A stretch of 54,842 bases of DNA from Candidatus Woesearchaeota archaeon. GTDB lineage: Archaea > Nanobdellota > Nanobdellia > Woesearchaeales > GW2011-AR9. Both the position numbers and the translations under genes were made by a program. The stretch covers positions 1 through 54,842 of the forward strand of contig JABJOX010000055.1 of the NCBI GenBank assembly GCA_018664115.1, written 5' to 3'. Of the stretch, positions 9,806-18,476 are shown piece by piece; position 1 is the first letter of the stretch; the number at the start of each line of letters is the position of its first letter. A model generated the notes under the pieces. That model did no database searches, was not told the origin of the DNA, and saw only the letters and a program-made list of their open reading frames with translations.

Positions 9806-10852
9806 TTAAACATTTACACCCATTTTTCTTAATTTGTCTGTTAATTTAATTTCTAAATCATCCAAATCTTCCTTTTTAAATTCAATCAATGTTGTTTTTG
9901 ACTCTTTATATAAACGTTTTTTCTTTTTCATGTCTCGATCATAATCAAGATCACCCATCATACCCCAATATTCGATAACAACATTAAATTCACCTAAATA
10001 AAAATCTGGCCTAATCCAATTAGTTTTGTAACCATTTTCATTTCTTTCATTACCTTCTAATGTGATCTGTTCATCATAATCAAAAGAAATATTATTTTTA
10101 AACAAAAAATCAGCTATTTTTCTCTCTCCGTTTGATTGTACCCTTATTCCAGAATCTGTAGTTATTACTTTCTTTTCTTCTATTTCATTTTCAAAATTAT
10201 TATTTGAAGAAATAAGCGGTTCATCAATGGTATTATTATTTTCATCCTCTAATTCATCCTCTTCCATTAATTCTGGATTTTGTTCAATAAAAAGAGTCTC
10301 TAATTCTTCCATTTTTTCTGAAGATAATATTTTATTAAGAGCAATATTAATTTCTGAAGCGTCTTCAAGCATTTTTACTTTATTAAATATATTTTCAATG
10401 GTCATTATTCGTTCTCCCATCTTTTTAATTAAAGAAAAATTCACTTCAGTTTTATTAACTTCATTGGATAACAAATCAAGAAGTAATTCAACATAATCTG
10501 AAAAGAGAAGATAATATTTTTTCTTGGCTATTTTTTCTTGTAATTTCTGATTGTGATATTCATATAAATTAAATAATCTATCTAATGAATAAAAAAGTTT
10601 TTGCTTACAAATCATTTCAATTATAAACACTTTATTACAATATCTAAAAGATTCATCAAAAGAATGATTTATTAAATATTTTGATTTGTCAGAAAAATGG
10701 ACTTTTATTTTCTTAGTTTCTTTAAGATCCTCTTTGAGTTTAGAGACATAATTCTTATTTACTGTTTTAAATTTTCCATCAATCCCTTTAATCAATTCTA
10801 CTTCCTTTGGGCTCCAAATTCTTTTATCCGATAAAAAACATTTAATTACCAT
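9806..10852 (-). CDS. Protein with C-terminal PD-(D/E)XK/Vsr-like endonuclease-type domain
   Basis: GIRVQSNGERKIADFLFKNNISFDYDEQ...RPDFYLGEFNVVIEYWG; paralogous to 11770..12267. Confidence 0.6.
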   Translation of the reverse strand: MVIKCFLSDKRIWSPKEVELIKGIDGKFKTVNKNYVSKLKEDLKETKKIKVHFSDKSKYLINHSFDESFRYCNKVFIIEMICKQKLFYSLDRLFNLYEYHNQKLQEKIAKKKYYLLFSDYVELLLDLLSNEVNKTEVNFSLIKKMGERIMTIENIFNKVKMLEDASEINIALNKILSSEKMEELETLFIEQNPELMEEDELEDENNNTIDEPLISSNNNFENEIEEKKVITTDSGIRVQSNGERKIADFLFKNNISFDYDEQITLEGNERNENGYKTNWIRPDFYLGEFNVVIEYWGMMGDLDYDRDMKKKKRLYKESKTTLIEFKKEDLDDLEIKLTDKLRKMGVNV

Positions 10853-10905
10853 TTTAAATTGATTTTTGATTACTTATATATAAAATTTATTTAAGATTAA
10901 TCAAA

Positions 10906-11010
10906 TTATTGCCTCCTTATCTTTCTAACAACCCATTTTCCCTGTATGTAAAATCCTAAAAACATACTAAAAGTAAAATAAAGTGTTAAAATAAGTGTTA
11001 ATGCATCCAT
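10906..11010 (-). CDS. 34-aa single-TM microprotein
   Basis: MDALTLILTLYFTFSMFLGFYIQGKWVVRKIRRQ; strong SD GGAGGAAATTAAA; not in the ORF track. Confidence 0.45.
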   Translation of the reverse strand: MDALTLILTLYFTFSMFLGFYIQGKWVVRKIRRQ

Positions 11011-11049
11011 TTTAATTTCCTCCAAATATTAAAAATCACTTTAGTTAAT

Positions 11050-11187
11050 TTAACCATATTTCTTTATGATCGCTCTTTTTTCTGAAGCACTTTTACGTTT
11101 CATTGTTTTTTCAGCTTTTCGAGGATTACTCGACCAAAATTTTGTTTTTCCTTCAAACTTTTTTCCTTTAGATATCCATTGACTCAT
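11050..11187 (-). CDS. 45-aa basic small protein
   Basis: MSQWISKGKKFEGKTKFWSSNPRKAEKTMKRKSASEKRAIIKKYG; starts 3 nt past the upstream stop; too short for the ORF track. Confidence 0.4.
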   Translation of the reverse strand: MSQWISKGKKFEGKTKFWSSNPRKAEKTMKRKSASEKRAIIKKYG

Positions 11188-11189
11188 TT

Positions 11190-11333
11190 TTAATACCCCC
11201 CACAACTATCTTTATGTTCTTTCCATCTTTTCGAAGTTGATCTTCTAGTCATTCCAACATAAACTTTCTTCTTTCCATCTTTTCGAGTACTTACACCAGT
11301 ATATACCCAGCCACCTTTTTTCTTATTTGCCAT
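11190..11333 (-). CDS. 47-aa minimal GIY-YIG-like protein
   Basis: MANKKKGGWVYTGVSTRKDGKKKVYVGMTRRSTSKRWKEHKDSCGGY; YTG..YVGMT..R..RWKEH; start overlaps the stop of 11333..11632. Confidence 0.4.
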   Translation of the reverse strand: MANKKKGGWVYTGVSTRKDGKKKVYVGMTRRSTSKRWKEHKDSCGGY

Positions 11334-11632
11334 TATTTATACCTCCTACCTTTTGCCGCGTTTCTTTGTCTCACTACATTTCCTTTTCCGCCCCTACCAT
11401 GTCCCCTGGAGACTCTTGGCCTATATTTATGGGCTAAAATTCCTATTTCTTCAGGTTTAGGGATTGTATGTCCTAGCTCGTCAAGTGCTTTATCAAAGAT
11501 TACCTGAACAGAAAGATTGTGTTTATCTATGAATTCCATCTGTGAAGGATAAAGTCTTATATTTGCTCGACAGATCCTTCTTTCACGTTGAAATATATTT
11601 TTTACATCTTCAAGTTTCATTTTGTTTGTCAC
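11333..11632 (-). CDS. Ribbon-helix-helix-like DNA-binding protein with basic Gly/Arg tail
   Basis: CRANIRLYPSQMEFIDKHNLSVQVIFDKALDEL resembles RHH; tail RVSRGHGRGGKGNVVRQRNAAKGRRYK. Confidence 0.5.
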   Translation of the reverse strand: MTNKMKLEDVKNIFQRERRICRANIRLYPSQMEFIDKHNLSVQVIFDKALDELGHTIPKPEEIGILAHKYRPRVSRGHGRGGKGNVVRQRNAAKGRRYK

Positions 11633-11645
11633 CTCGCACGTTTAG

Positions 11646-11657
11646 TTGTACGTACAA
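11646..11657. promoter_or_regulatory. Perfect 12-bp palindrome TTGTACGTACAA upstream of the RHH-like gene
   Basis: Self-complementary; lies between the TATA-like ATTTATATATTC and the start codon. Confidence 0.45.
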
Positions 11658-11685
11658 ACAGTAAGTACGGCTGAATATATAAATG

Positions 11686-11701
11686 TTTTGGTGATTGAGA
11701 A
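11686..11701 (-). promoter_or_regulatory. Copy 1 of 16-bp promoter motif TTCTCAATCACCAAAA
   Basis: Identical 16-mer at 12315..12330 in opposite orientation; adjacent to a TATA-like box. Confidence 0.5.
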
Positions 11702-11728
11702 TATGAATTTATAAATAGATTATTTCTT

Positions 11729-11759
11729 CAGAAGCTTCTTTGTGTCTAAGAAGCTTTTG
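11729..11759 (-). terminator. 12-bp hairpin directly downstream of 11770..12267
   Basis: CAGAAGCTTCTT-tgtgtct-AAGAAGCTTTTG (one G-U). Confidence 0.4.
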
Positions 11760-11769
11760 AGAGAACCAT

Positions 11770-12267
11770 TTAGTTCTTGATAACATTTGCTTTAATCAAA
11801 TCTTCTCTTAATATGCTACAACCAAAAATTTGTAAATCTTCACCAAAAACCTGAATTAATTTAATTCCTTCTTGTTGATAAAGTGCAATCTTTATCTTAG
11901 CTCTCTCATCATAATCTGGCTTATTAGAATTACCATATTTCATGCCCCAATATTCAATATATATCTTTGTCCCTTTAATAAGAAAATCAGGCCTCGCCCT
12001 TTGTACATAATCAGGTGTTTCTTCTTTACCAAATTCAACAAGAACATCGTATTCAAAATCAACATTATTACTCCATAAAAAATCAGCGATCTTTTTCTCA
12101 CCAAAAGACTGAACTTTAATTCCACTTTTAGTAGGTATAGTACACTTTTCTTTGACCATCTTTTCAAATTCTTTTGAATCTATTGGCGCAGGATTATATT
12201 TAGAATACTTTTGAACCCTGATTACTTTCCTGATAGGATTTCCATTCTCATCATAACTTACTCCCAT
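11770..12267 (-). CDS. PD-(D/E)XK/Vsr-like endonuclease-type protein
   Basis: GIKVQSFGEKKIADFLWSNNVDFEYDV...RARPDFLIKGTKIYIEYWGMKYG. Confidence 0.6.
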   Translation of the reverse strand: MGVSYDENGNPIRKVIRVQKYSKYNPAPIDSKEFEKMVKEKCTIPTKSGIKVQSFGEKKIADFLWSNNVDFEYDVLVEFGKEETPDYVQRARPDFLIKGTKIYIEYWGMKYGNSNKPDYDERAKIKIALYQQEGIKLIQVFGEDLQIFGCSILREDLIKANVIKN

Positions 12268-12314
12268 TTTAATTATATCTCATTAATTAGGTATTATATA
12301 AATAACTTATGATG

Positions 12315-12330
12315 TTCTCAATCACCAAAA
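12315..12330 (+). promoter_or_regulatory. Copy 2 of 16-bp promoter motif TTCTCAATCACCAAAA
   Basis: Identical to 11686..11701 (opposite strand); upstream of radC-like gene. Confidence 0.5.
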
Positions 12331-12362
12331 TCTATTTTAATTAACGTTGTATTTAGTTCAAT

Positions 12363-13022
12363 ATGCAAATAAAAGAAATGCCTTGGTGGAACAAACCGCA
12401 TCATCGGCTGAGAAGTAAAGGAGAAAGTAAACTTAATCCAGCAGAACTATTATCTTTAATTCTTTGGAGTGGGAAGAAAGGAGAAAATGCAATTGATGTT
12501 AGTAATAGGTTGTTGAACAAGTATAGTTTTAACAAACTAACTACCTTATCTTTAACAGAGTTAGAAAAAGAAGTAGGAAAAATACCTGCAGTTAAGATTA
12601 AAGCAATGTTTGAAATCTTTAAACTAACTAATTGGGTTAAAAGAGGCGGATTTAAACCAACAATAGAATCTGCTCAAGATGTTTACAATTACTTTGTAGA
12701 TTTTTTATCTGGGAAGAAGAAAGAACATTTCTATGTATTATGTTTAGATACAAAAAATAGAATTATTGAAAGAGAAGTTTTAGTTTCAAGAGGAACTTTA
12801 AATTCATCTTTAATACATCCCAGAGAAGTGTTTAAAGAAGCTATTAAACGAAGTGCTAATGCTGTTATTTTAGTACATAACCATCCTAGTGGCGATTGTA
12901 ACCCTAGTGATGAAGATTTACGTGTAACTGAGAAGTTAGTTTCTGCTGGTGAGTTATTAGGTATTAATGTCTTAGATCATGTCATTGTTGGTGAAGGTTG
13001 CTGGAGCTGGAAGGAGAGGTAA
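12363..13022 (+). CDS. radC: RadC-like JAB/MPN domain protein
   Basis: LNPAELLSLILWSG; ALxxHNHPSGDxxPSDED JAMM motif (LVHNHPSGDCNPSDEDLRVTEKL). Confidence 0.9.
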   Translation: MQIKEMPWWNKPHHRLRSKGESKLNPAELLSLILWSGKKGENAIDVSNRLLNKYSFNKLTTLSLTELEKEVGKIPAVKIKAMFEIFKLTNWVKRGGFKPTIESAQDVYNYFVDFLSGKKKEHFYVLCLDTKNRIIEREVLVSRGTLNSSLIHPREVFKEAIKRSANAVILVHNHPSGDCNPSDEDLRVTEKLVSAGELLGINVLDHVIVGEGCWSWKER

Positions 13023-13382
13023 TTATTTTAACATATTAAGATTGATATCAGGGAGTTTAAGATTATTTTCAAAAAAAGTCCTCCAAAGGGCTTTATTTTC
13101 TTTTTTATATTTATCATAAGCAATTCTAAGAGAAAAACGTAAATCATTTGCAATCTGTTCCATCAGTAATAAATATTTATTATCTTCCCTCTCAGATTTA
13201 TTAATCGTTGGGAAAAGTAACTTAAACTCATCAAGAAAATCCATAATTGTTTTATAAGCTTGATCCGAACTTAGTGATAATTTTTGGATTTCCTTAGATT
13301 TATTTATCCATCTTTCAACAAAATTTTTAATTAAATCTAAATTATTCTCACATGTTATTATTTTATTATTAACAATAATCAT
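13023..13382 (-). CDS. Hypothetical protein, last gene of the R-M operon
   Basis: 4-nt overlap with hsdS; all-helical-looking 119 aa. Confidence 0.55.
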   Translation of the reverse strand: MIIVNNKIITCENNLDLIKNFVERWINKSKEIQKLSLSSDQAYKTIMDFLDEFKLLFPTINKSEREDNKYLLLMEQIANDLRFSLRIAYDKYKKENKALWRTFFENNLKLPDINLNMLK

Positions 13383-14698
13383 ACTTTAACCTCAAAAGCT
13401 TCTCTTAATACTGCTTCCATTAACAGATTAGCATTTTTCTGATTTTCTTTAACTTTTATTTTTAATTCATCACAGAGTTTCATTAGTTGATCAATTTTTT
13501 CAACGATACGTTTTTGTTCGTTGAGTGGAGGAATTGGAATAATTAATTTTGGCATATCTGTTAAATTAAGTTTATTAGTATGTAAACCCCCAGCTTTAAT
13601 TTCAAGATATTGTTTATACATTATTGGAGAATTCATAAGTTGTTCAAAATAATCTTTATCAATAAAATTTGTGAAAAATTTTATTAGTCCTAAGCTTACG
13701 AAAATACTAAATTCTCTATCATCCCGAATTAATGCGCATCTGCCCAGTGTACCTATCCTACAAAACAACAGATCATTTTTTTCTGGTTTACAACGTTTAA
13801 TCAATTCTTTATGTTCATTTGAAGTAATGTGTCGGCAACTATTGTATGAGATCTTACCAAAATCAATATCTTTTATTGATAAAAATGGTACTCCTTCTTC
13901 TACATAACGAGGAGTATGATGAGTTCCATCTGTAATCTTGTAACAGACATCTATTATTCTAACAAAATCCCACCCACTTGGCAATTCAAACGGAATTTCT
14001 TCTTCTTTAATTGGAGGAAGAAATTTATCTTTTCTTATTTTTTTTTCTTTAATCATTTTTTCCTTCTCTTCTTTTATTTTCTTTAAAAGAACAGAAGCAG
14101 GTTCGTCATTTGGATTTTGAGAAATAATTTTTCCTTGTACTGCTTCTTGAAAAATTGCTTGACAAAGTTTATTTACGTAATTTTCGTTCTGGGCATAGAA
14201 ATGATTCATTTCATTAATCTCTTTACTGATATTATTGATTCTATCCCTAATATTCTCTTGGGTTGGTAAATCTGGAAGATCAATCTTAAGTGGTAAAAAG
14301 TGTTTTGGTTTCAATTCTGTTTTAATTCCACCCCTTACTTGACTTTGCATTACTTCCTTGAAAGTTCGACTCTTCAAAAACCATTTAAAGTAATCAATGT
14401 CAATTTGTGATTTATCAAAACCATAAGAGGAATAATGAATTGTAGCTAAAACATCTTCATCTCCTTGATAAATAGAAACCGCGCCCTTCTCAACGTTAAT
14501 ACCAGAAATAACTAAGTCTCCTTTCTTAATTAAAATCATATTAGTATTAGTTTGTTTACCCTCCAGTAAATGTATCTTTCCTGAAAAATCTATTTTATAC
14601 AATCTTTTTAATCCTAACTCATTTGCTTCAGCTGGTTTAAAACGATTCTTTCTCTCAGTTAAGAAAGAGCTAATCTCAATATTATTCCAAGTAGACAT
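13379..14698 (-). CDS. hsdS: Type I restriction-modification specificity subunit
   Basis: LPTQENIRDRINN and IPPLNEQKRIVEKIDQLMKLCDELK conserved segments around two TRDs. Confidence 0.9.
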   Translation of the reverse strand: MSTWNNIEISSFLTERKNRFKPAEANELGLKRLYKIDFSGKIHLLEGKQTNTNMILIKKGDLVISGINVEKGAVSIYQGDEDVLATIHYSSYGFDKSQIDIDYFKWFLKSRTFKEVMQSQVRGGIKTELKPKHFLPLKIDLPDLPTQENIRDRINNISKEINEMNHFYAQNENYVNKLCQAIFQEAVQGKIISQNPNDEPASVLLKKIKEEKEKMIKEKKIRKDKFLPPIKEEEIPFELPSGWDFVRIIDVCYKITDGTHHTPRYVEEGVPFLSIKDIDFGKISYNSCRHITSNEHKELIKRCKPEKNDLLFCRIGTLGRCALIRDDREFSIFVSLGLIKFFTNFIDKDYFEQLMNSPIMYKQYLEIKAGGLHTNKLNLTDMPKLIIPIPPLNEQKRIVEKIDQLMKLCDELKIKVKENQKNANLLMEAVLREAFEVKV

Positions 14699-16126
14699 TT
14701 ACGAAGCCTCCTGAATTAATTTAAGTAATTCTTGAGTTTTATTCATGTTTTTCTCAATTTTACTAATTATTTCCTCTTTGCTTAATTGTTTTTCTTCTTC
14801 TATGACGTGTGGGTTCTTAGAATCTAAATTATAGTTCTTATTTTTTATTTCATCCATAGAAACTTTCCAGCAATATTGAGAAAATTTTACATCTTCCCTA
14901 TTATTCCACCATTCTTTCTCTAAACCAAATTCTGAATATCTAATTGGTTTGGTCTTTGTGTATTTTTTATAGCCTTCTGGTAGGGGATGTTCAAAATACC
15001 AAATATCTTTAGTTGGTTCTCCTTTTTTAAAGAATAATAAATTTGTATTTATATCAGTATAAGGACTAAAGACACCATTTGGAAGTTTAATAATAGTATG
15101 CAAATTAAAACCAGAAAGTAATTTATCTTTAATTCTAATAGCAACACCATCACCAGTCATTAAGCCTCCATCCGGAAGAACTATACCACATCTTCCTTCA
15201 TCTCTTAATAATTTCATTATCAAAACAACAAATAAATAAGCAGTTTCTTTAGTTCTATATAGAGAAGGGAAATTGAGTTCTACTCCTGGTTCAATTGCTC
15301 CGCCAAACGGAGGATTTGTAACAATAACATTAACCATATCGCTTGGACCATAACCAACTAATGGTTTCCCTAAGGAATCTTTATGTTCAACATTTGGCAC
15401 TTCAATATCATGCAATATTAAATTTGTAGTACACAGAAGATGAGGTAATGGTTTTAATTCAGAACCTAAAACATTTTTTTCAATTAGTTTATGCTCATCA
15501 ATATTTTTTACATTTTTTTTTAAATAATCTATAGAAGAAGTCAAAAATCCACCCGTCCCACAAGCAGGATCTAAAAGAAGTTCTTTTGTTTTAGGGCCTA
15601 CCATATCAACAATAAACCTAGTTACTGGCCTTGGCGTATAAAATTCCCCATAATCCCCTGCACTTTGTAACTCTTTTAATATCCCTTCATAGATATCATT
15701 AAATAAATGTCTGTCTTCACTTTTATTAAAGTCAATTTGATTTAATTTATTTATTACTTGCCTAATTAAAACACCATTTTTCATATAATTTATAGAATCT
15801 TCAAATAGTGATTTAACAATAAATCCTTTTGGGTTACCATCTGGAGTAGCACTTATTTCTTTTAATTTTTTAAACATCTCTTCAATAAATTTTAAGAGTT
15901 CTTCTCCAGTAATGCCTTCATTATTGGCTGCCCAACTCCTCCATCTGAATTTTTCTGGGATTATTGATATATATCCCTCTTCTAACCCCCATTCTTTTTC
16001 TTTGTCATCAAAAACTTTAAGAAAAATCATCCAAACTAATTGTTCAATTCTTTGAGCATCCCCGTTAATGCCTCGATCTTTTCTCATGATATCCCTTATT
16101 GATTTAATAACTCCCGATATTGCCAA
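14699..16126 (-). CDS. hsdM: Type I restriction-modification methyltransferase subunit (TTG start likely)
   Basis: DPACGTGGF and VTNPPFG N6-MTase motifs; AGGAGGTGG SD before TTG at 16126; longer ORF start lies inside hsdR. Confidence 0.9.
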   Translation of the reverse strand: MAISGVIKSIRDIMRKDRGINGDAQRIEQLVWMIFLKVFDDKEKEWGLEEGYISIIPEKFRWRSWAANNEGITGEELLKFIEEMFKKLKEISATPDGNPKGFIVKSLFEDSINYMKNGVLIRQVINKLNQIDFNKSEDRHLFNDIYEGILKELQSAGDYGEFYTPRPVTRFIVDMVGPKTKELLLDPACGTGGFLTSSIDYLKKNVKNIDEHKLIEKNVLGSELKPLPHLLCTTNLILHDIEVPNVEHKDSLGKPLVGYGPSDMVNVIVTNPPFGGAIEPGVELNFPSLYRTKETAYLFVVLIMKLLRDEGRCGIVLPDGGLMTGDGVAIRIKDKLLSGFNLHTIIKLPNGVFSPYTDINTNLLFFKKGEPTKDIWYFEHPLPEGYKKYTKTKPIRYSEFGLEKEWWNNREDVKFSQYCWKVSMDEIKNKNYNLDSKNPHVIEEEKQLSKEEIISKIEKNMNKTQELLKLIQEAS

Positions 16127-18476
16127 TCTGTCCACCTCCTGAATAAATATGATTTTCCAATTCATGAATTGCTTCAAAATATTGTTCTTTACCACCAAAG
16201 AAATTTATTATCTCAACTGGTGTTCCAAAATCACGTAAAGGATTTACTTTTAATACTTTTAAATCTTCCATATCTTCAATACCTTCATCAGTATATTTAT
16301 CTAGAAGAGCATTGATTACTGCACGAGCTTTCTCACCATATTTCGTAAAGTAATCTCTTTTCTTTACATTATCTGCTCGTTCTTTTCGTGTTAATGGTTT
16401 TTTGTCAAAAGCCACATGACAAATTAAATCAAATTCATCAAAGTCTTTCCCCACTTCATGTTTTAATTCATCAATTAATACACCCTGCTCTCGTAATTCA
16501 TTAAGAATTGCTGATTTCTTCTCGGCTGTATTCCACTTTTTTAAAAAATCATTAAGAGAACGATATTCCTCTTGTAATGTTTTTTTTGTAAAATCATTTA
16601 AAGTTTCAGTAATCAATTTTCCATCTTTATCATAATACTGAACTCTTTCATTAAGAACAGACACTTTTAGATTGTTGATATAATATTTTCTAGGTTTATC
16701 AGATGTTTCCCTGATTATGTCAACGGACGATTTAGTATCATAAATTATTTCCTCTTTTTCTACTTTTTTTGCTTCTTTTATCTTCAGCTCAGTTTCTAGT
16801 TTTGGTTCATATATTTGCACAGGTTCACCATCAAAGTCTGGATCGGCAAATAGATGAGTCACATGACGAAAGTCCATAATAGTAAAGTAATGTTTTCCAT
16901 AATCCTCCCTGATTCTTGTACCTCTTCCAATAATTTGTTTAAATTCGGTCATTGATTTAATATGACTATCAAGAACAATTAATTTACATGTTTGGGCATC
17001 TACCCCCGTAGTCATTAATTTTGAAGTAGTTGCAATAACTGGATATTTACTTGCAGGATCAATAAAATTATCTAACTGCTTTTTTCCAATATCATCATCA
17101 CCAGTTATTTTAAGAATATAATAGGGATTTTTAATCATTAAATCAGAATTTTCATTCGCAAGTGCCATTCTCATTCTTTCTGCATGGTCAATATCAACAC
17201 AAAATATAATAGATTTTGCAAATCTATCTCCACTATTCTTCAGAAATTCGCTAACTTTTTTAGCAACTAATCTTGTTCTGTCATCAATAACAATATTTCT
17301 ATCGTGATCAGTGACATTATATATCCTATCTGGAACATTATGGCCATACTTATCTTTCATTCCTTTTGTTGGCCTCCACCCCTCAACATCTTTATCAATA
17401 GAGATCCTTACAACTTTATAAGGCGCTAAAAATCCATCATCAATCCCCTGTTTTAATGAATAGGTATAAACTGGTTCACCAAAATAATCAATGTTAGAAA
17501 CTTCTTTAGTTTCTTTAGGTGTTGCAGTCATTCCAATTTGAGATGCTGTTGAAAAATATTCTAATATCTCTCGCCATGCAGAATCTTCTCTCGCACTTCC
17601 TCTATGACATTCATCAACCACAATTAAATCAAAGAAATCTCTAGAAAACTGTTTATAAATATTCTTCCAATCTTCATTTCCAGATAGACCCTGGTAAAGA
17701 GCTAAATAAACTTCATATGAAGTGTCAATATTTCTTTTTGTTACTTTGGTCATAATATCTTTAAATTTCTTAAAGTCATTATTTCTTGCTTGATCAACAA
17801 GAATGTTTCTATCTGCTAAAAATAAAATTCTTTTCTTTGCTTTTGATTTCCATAATTTATAAATAATCTGAGAAGCAACGAAAGTTTTTCCTGTTCCTGT
17901 TGCCATGACCAATAAGATTCTATCTTGTCCTTTGACAACAGCTTCAACAGCTTTATTAATAGCAACTTGTTGATAATATCGTGGCACTTTCCCTTTTTCT
18001 TCAAGATGATATTCTTGAGTGATTATTTCTTCTTCATTTTTATTAATTCCTTTCCATCTTTTGTAAGTATTCCATAATTCTATTGGACTTGGAAATCCAT
18101 CAATAGGGAGTTCTTTTTCAATCTCTTCTAATTGACCCGTCCTATCATGTAAAATAAAACCATCCCCATTAGAACTAAATACAAAAGGAATATCTAAAAT
18201 TTCTCCATATTCAATACCTTGTTGTAACCCAGAACCAATTGAATGTTTATTATCTTTAGCTTCAATAATTGCTATAGGGATATTAGGTTTGTAAAAAAGA
18301 ATATAATCAGCACGTTTTCTTTCCCCTCGCACAATCTTATCACCTTTGATAATGATTTTACCATTAGTAAAAGAATATTCCTCCCTAAAAATATCCCAAC
18401 CTGCTTGTTTTATTGCAGGAGTGATATACTTTGTACAAATGTCCCTTTCTGATAATTCTTTTTTATTCATTTTCAT
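16104..18476 (-). CDS. hsdR: Type I restriction endonuclease R subunit
   Basis: IAIIEAKDN nuclease, MATGTGKT Walker A, VVDECHRG, GMTATPK, IGRGTRI. Confidence 0.93.
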   Translation of the reverse strand: MKMNKKELSERDICTKYITPAIKQAGWDIFREEYSFTNGKIIIKGDKIVRGERKRADYILFYKPNIPIAIIEAKDNKHSIGSGLQQGIEYGEILDIPFVFSSNGDGFILHDRTGQLEEIEKELPIDGFPSPIELWNTYKRWKGINKNEEEIITQEYHLEEKGKVPRYYQQVAINKAVEAVVKGQDRILLVMATGTGKTFVASQIIYKLWKSKAKKRILFLADRNILVDQARNNDFKKFKDIMTKVTKRNIDTSYEVYLALYQGLSGNEDWKNIYKQFSRDFFDLIVVDECHRGSAREDSAWREILEYFSTASQIGMTATPKETKEVSNIDYFGEPVYTYSLKQGIDDGFLAPYKVVRISIDKDVEGWRPTKGMKDKYGHNVPDRIYNVTDHDRNIVIDDRTRLVAKKVSEFLKNSGDRFAKSIIFCVDIDHAERMRMALANENSDLMIKNPYYILKITGDDDIGKKQLDNFIDPASKYPVIATTSKLMTTGVDAQTCKLIVLDSHIKSMTEFKQIIGRGTRIREDYGKHYFTIMDFRHVTHLFADPDFDGEPVQIYEPKLETELKIKEAKKVEKEEIIYDTKSSVDIIRETSDKPRKYYINNLKVSVLNERVQYYDKDGKLITETLNDFTKKTLQEEYRSLNDFLKKWNTAEKKSAILNELREQGVLIDELKHEVGKDFDEFDLICHVAFDKKPLTRKERADNVKKRDYFTKYGEKARAVINALLDKYTDEGIEDMEDLKVLKVNPLRDFGTPVEIINFFGGKEQYFEAIHELENHIYSGGGQIGNIGSY

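Noticed and set aside
11686-12330. Transposable element with 16-bp terminal inverted repeats
   Set aside because: No target-site duplication and no transposase; promoter-proximal position of both copies fits a regulatory motif better. Kept as an alternative in the finding.
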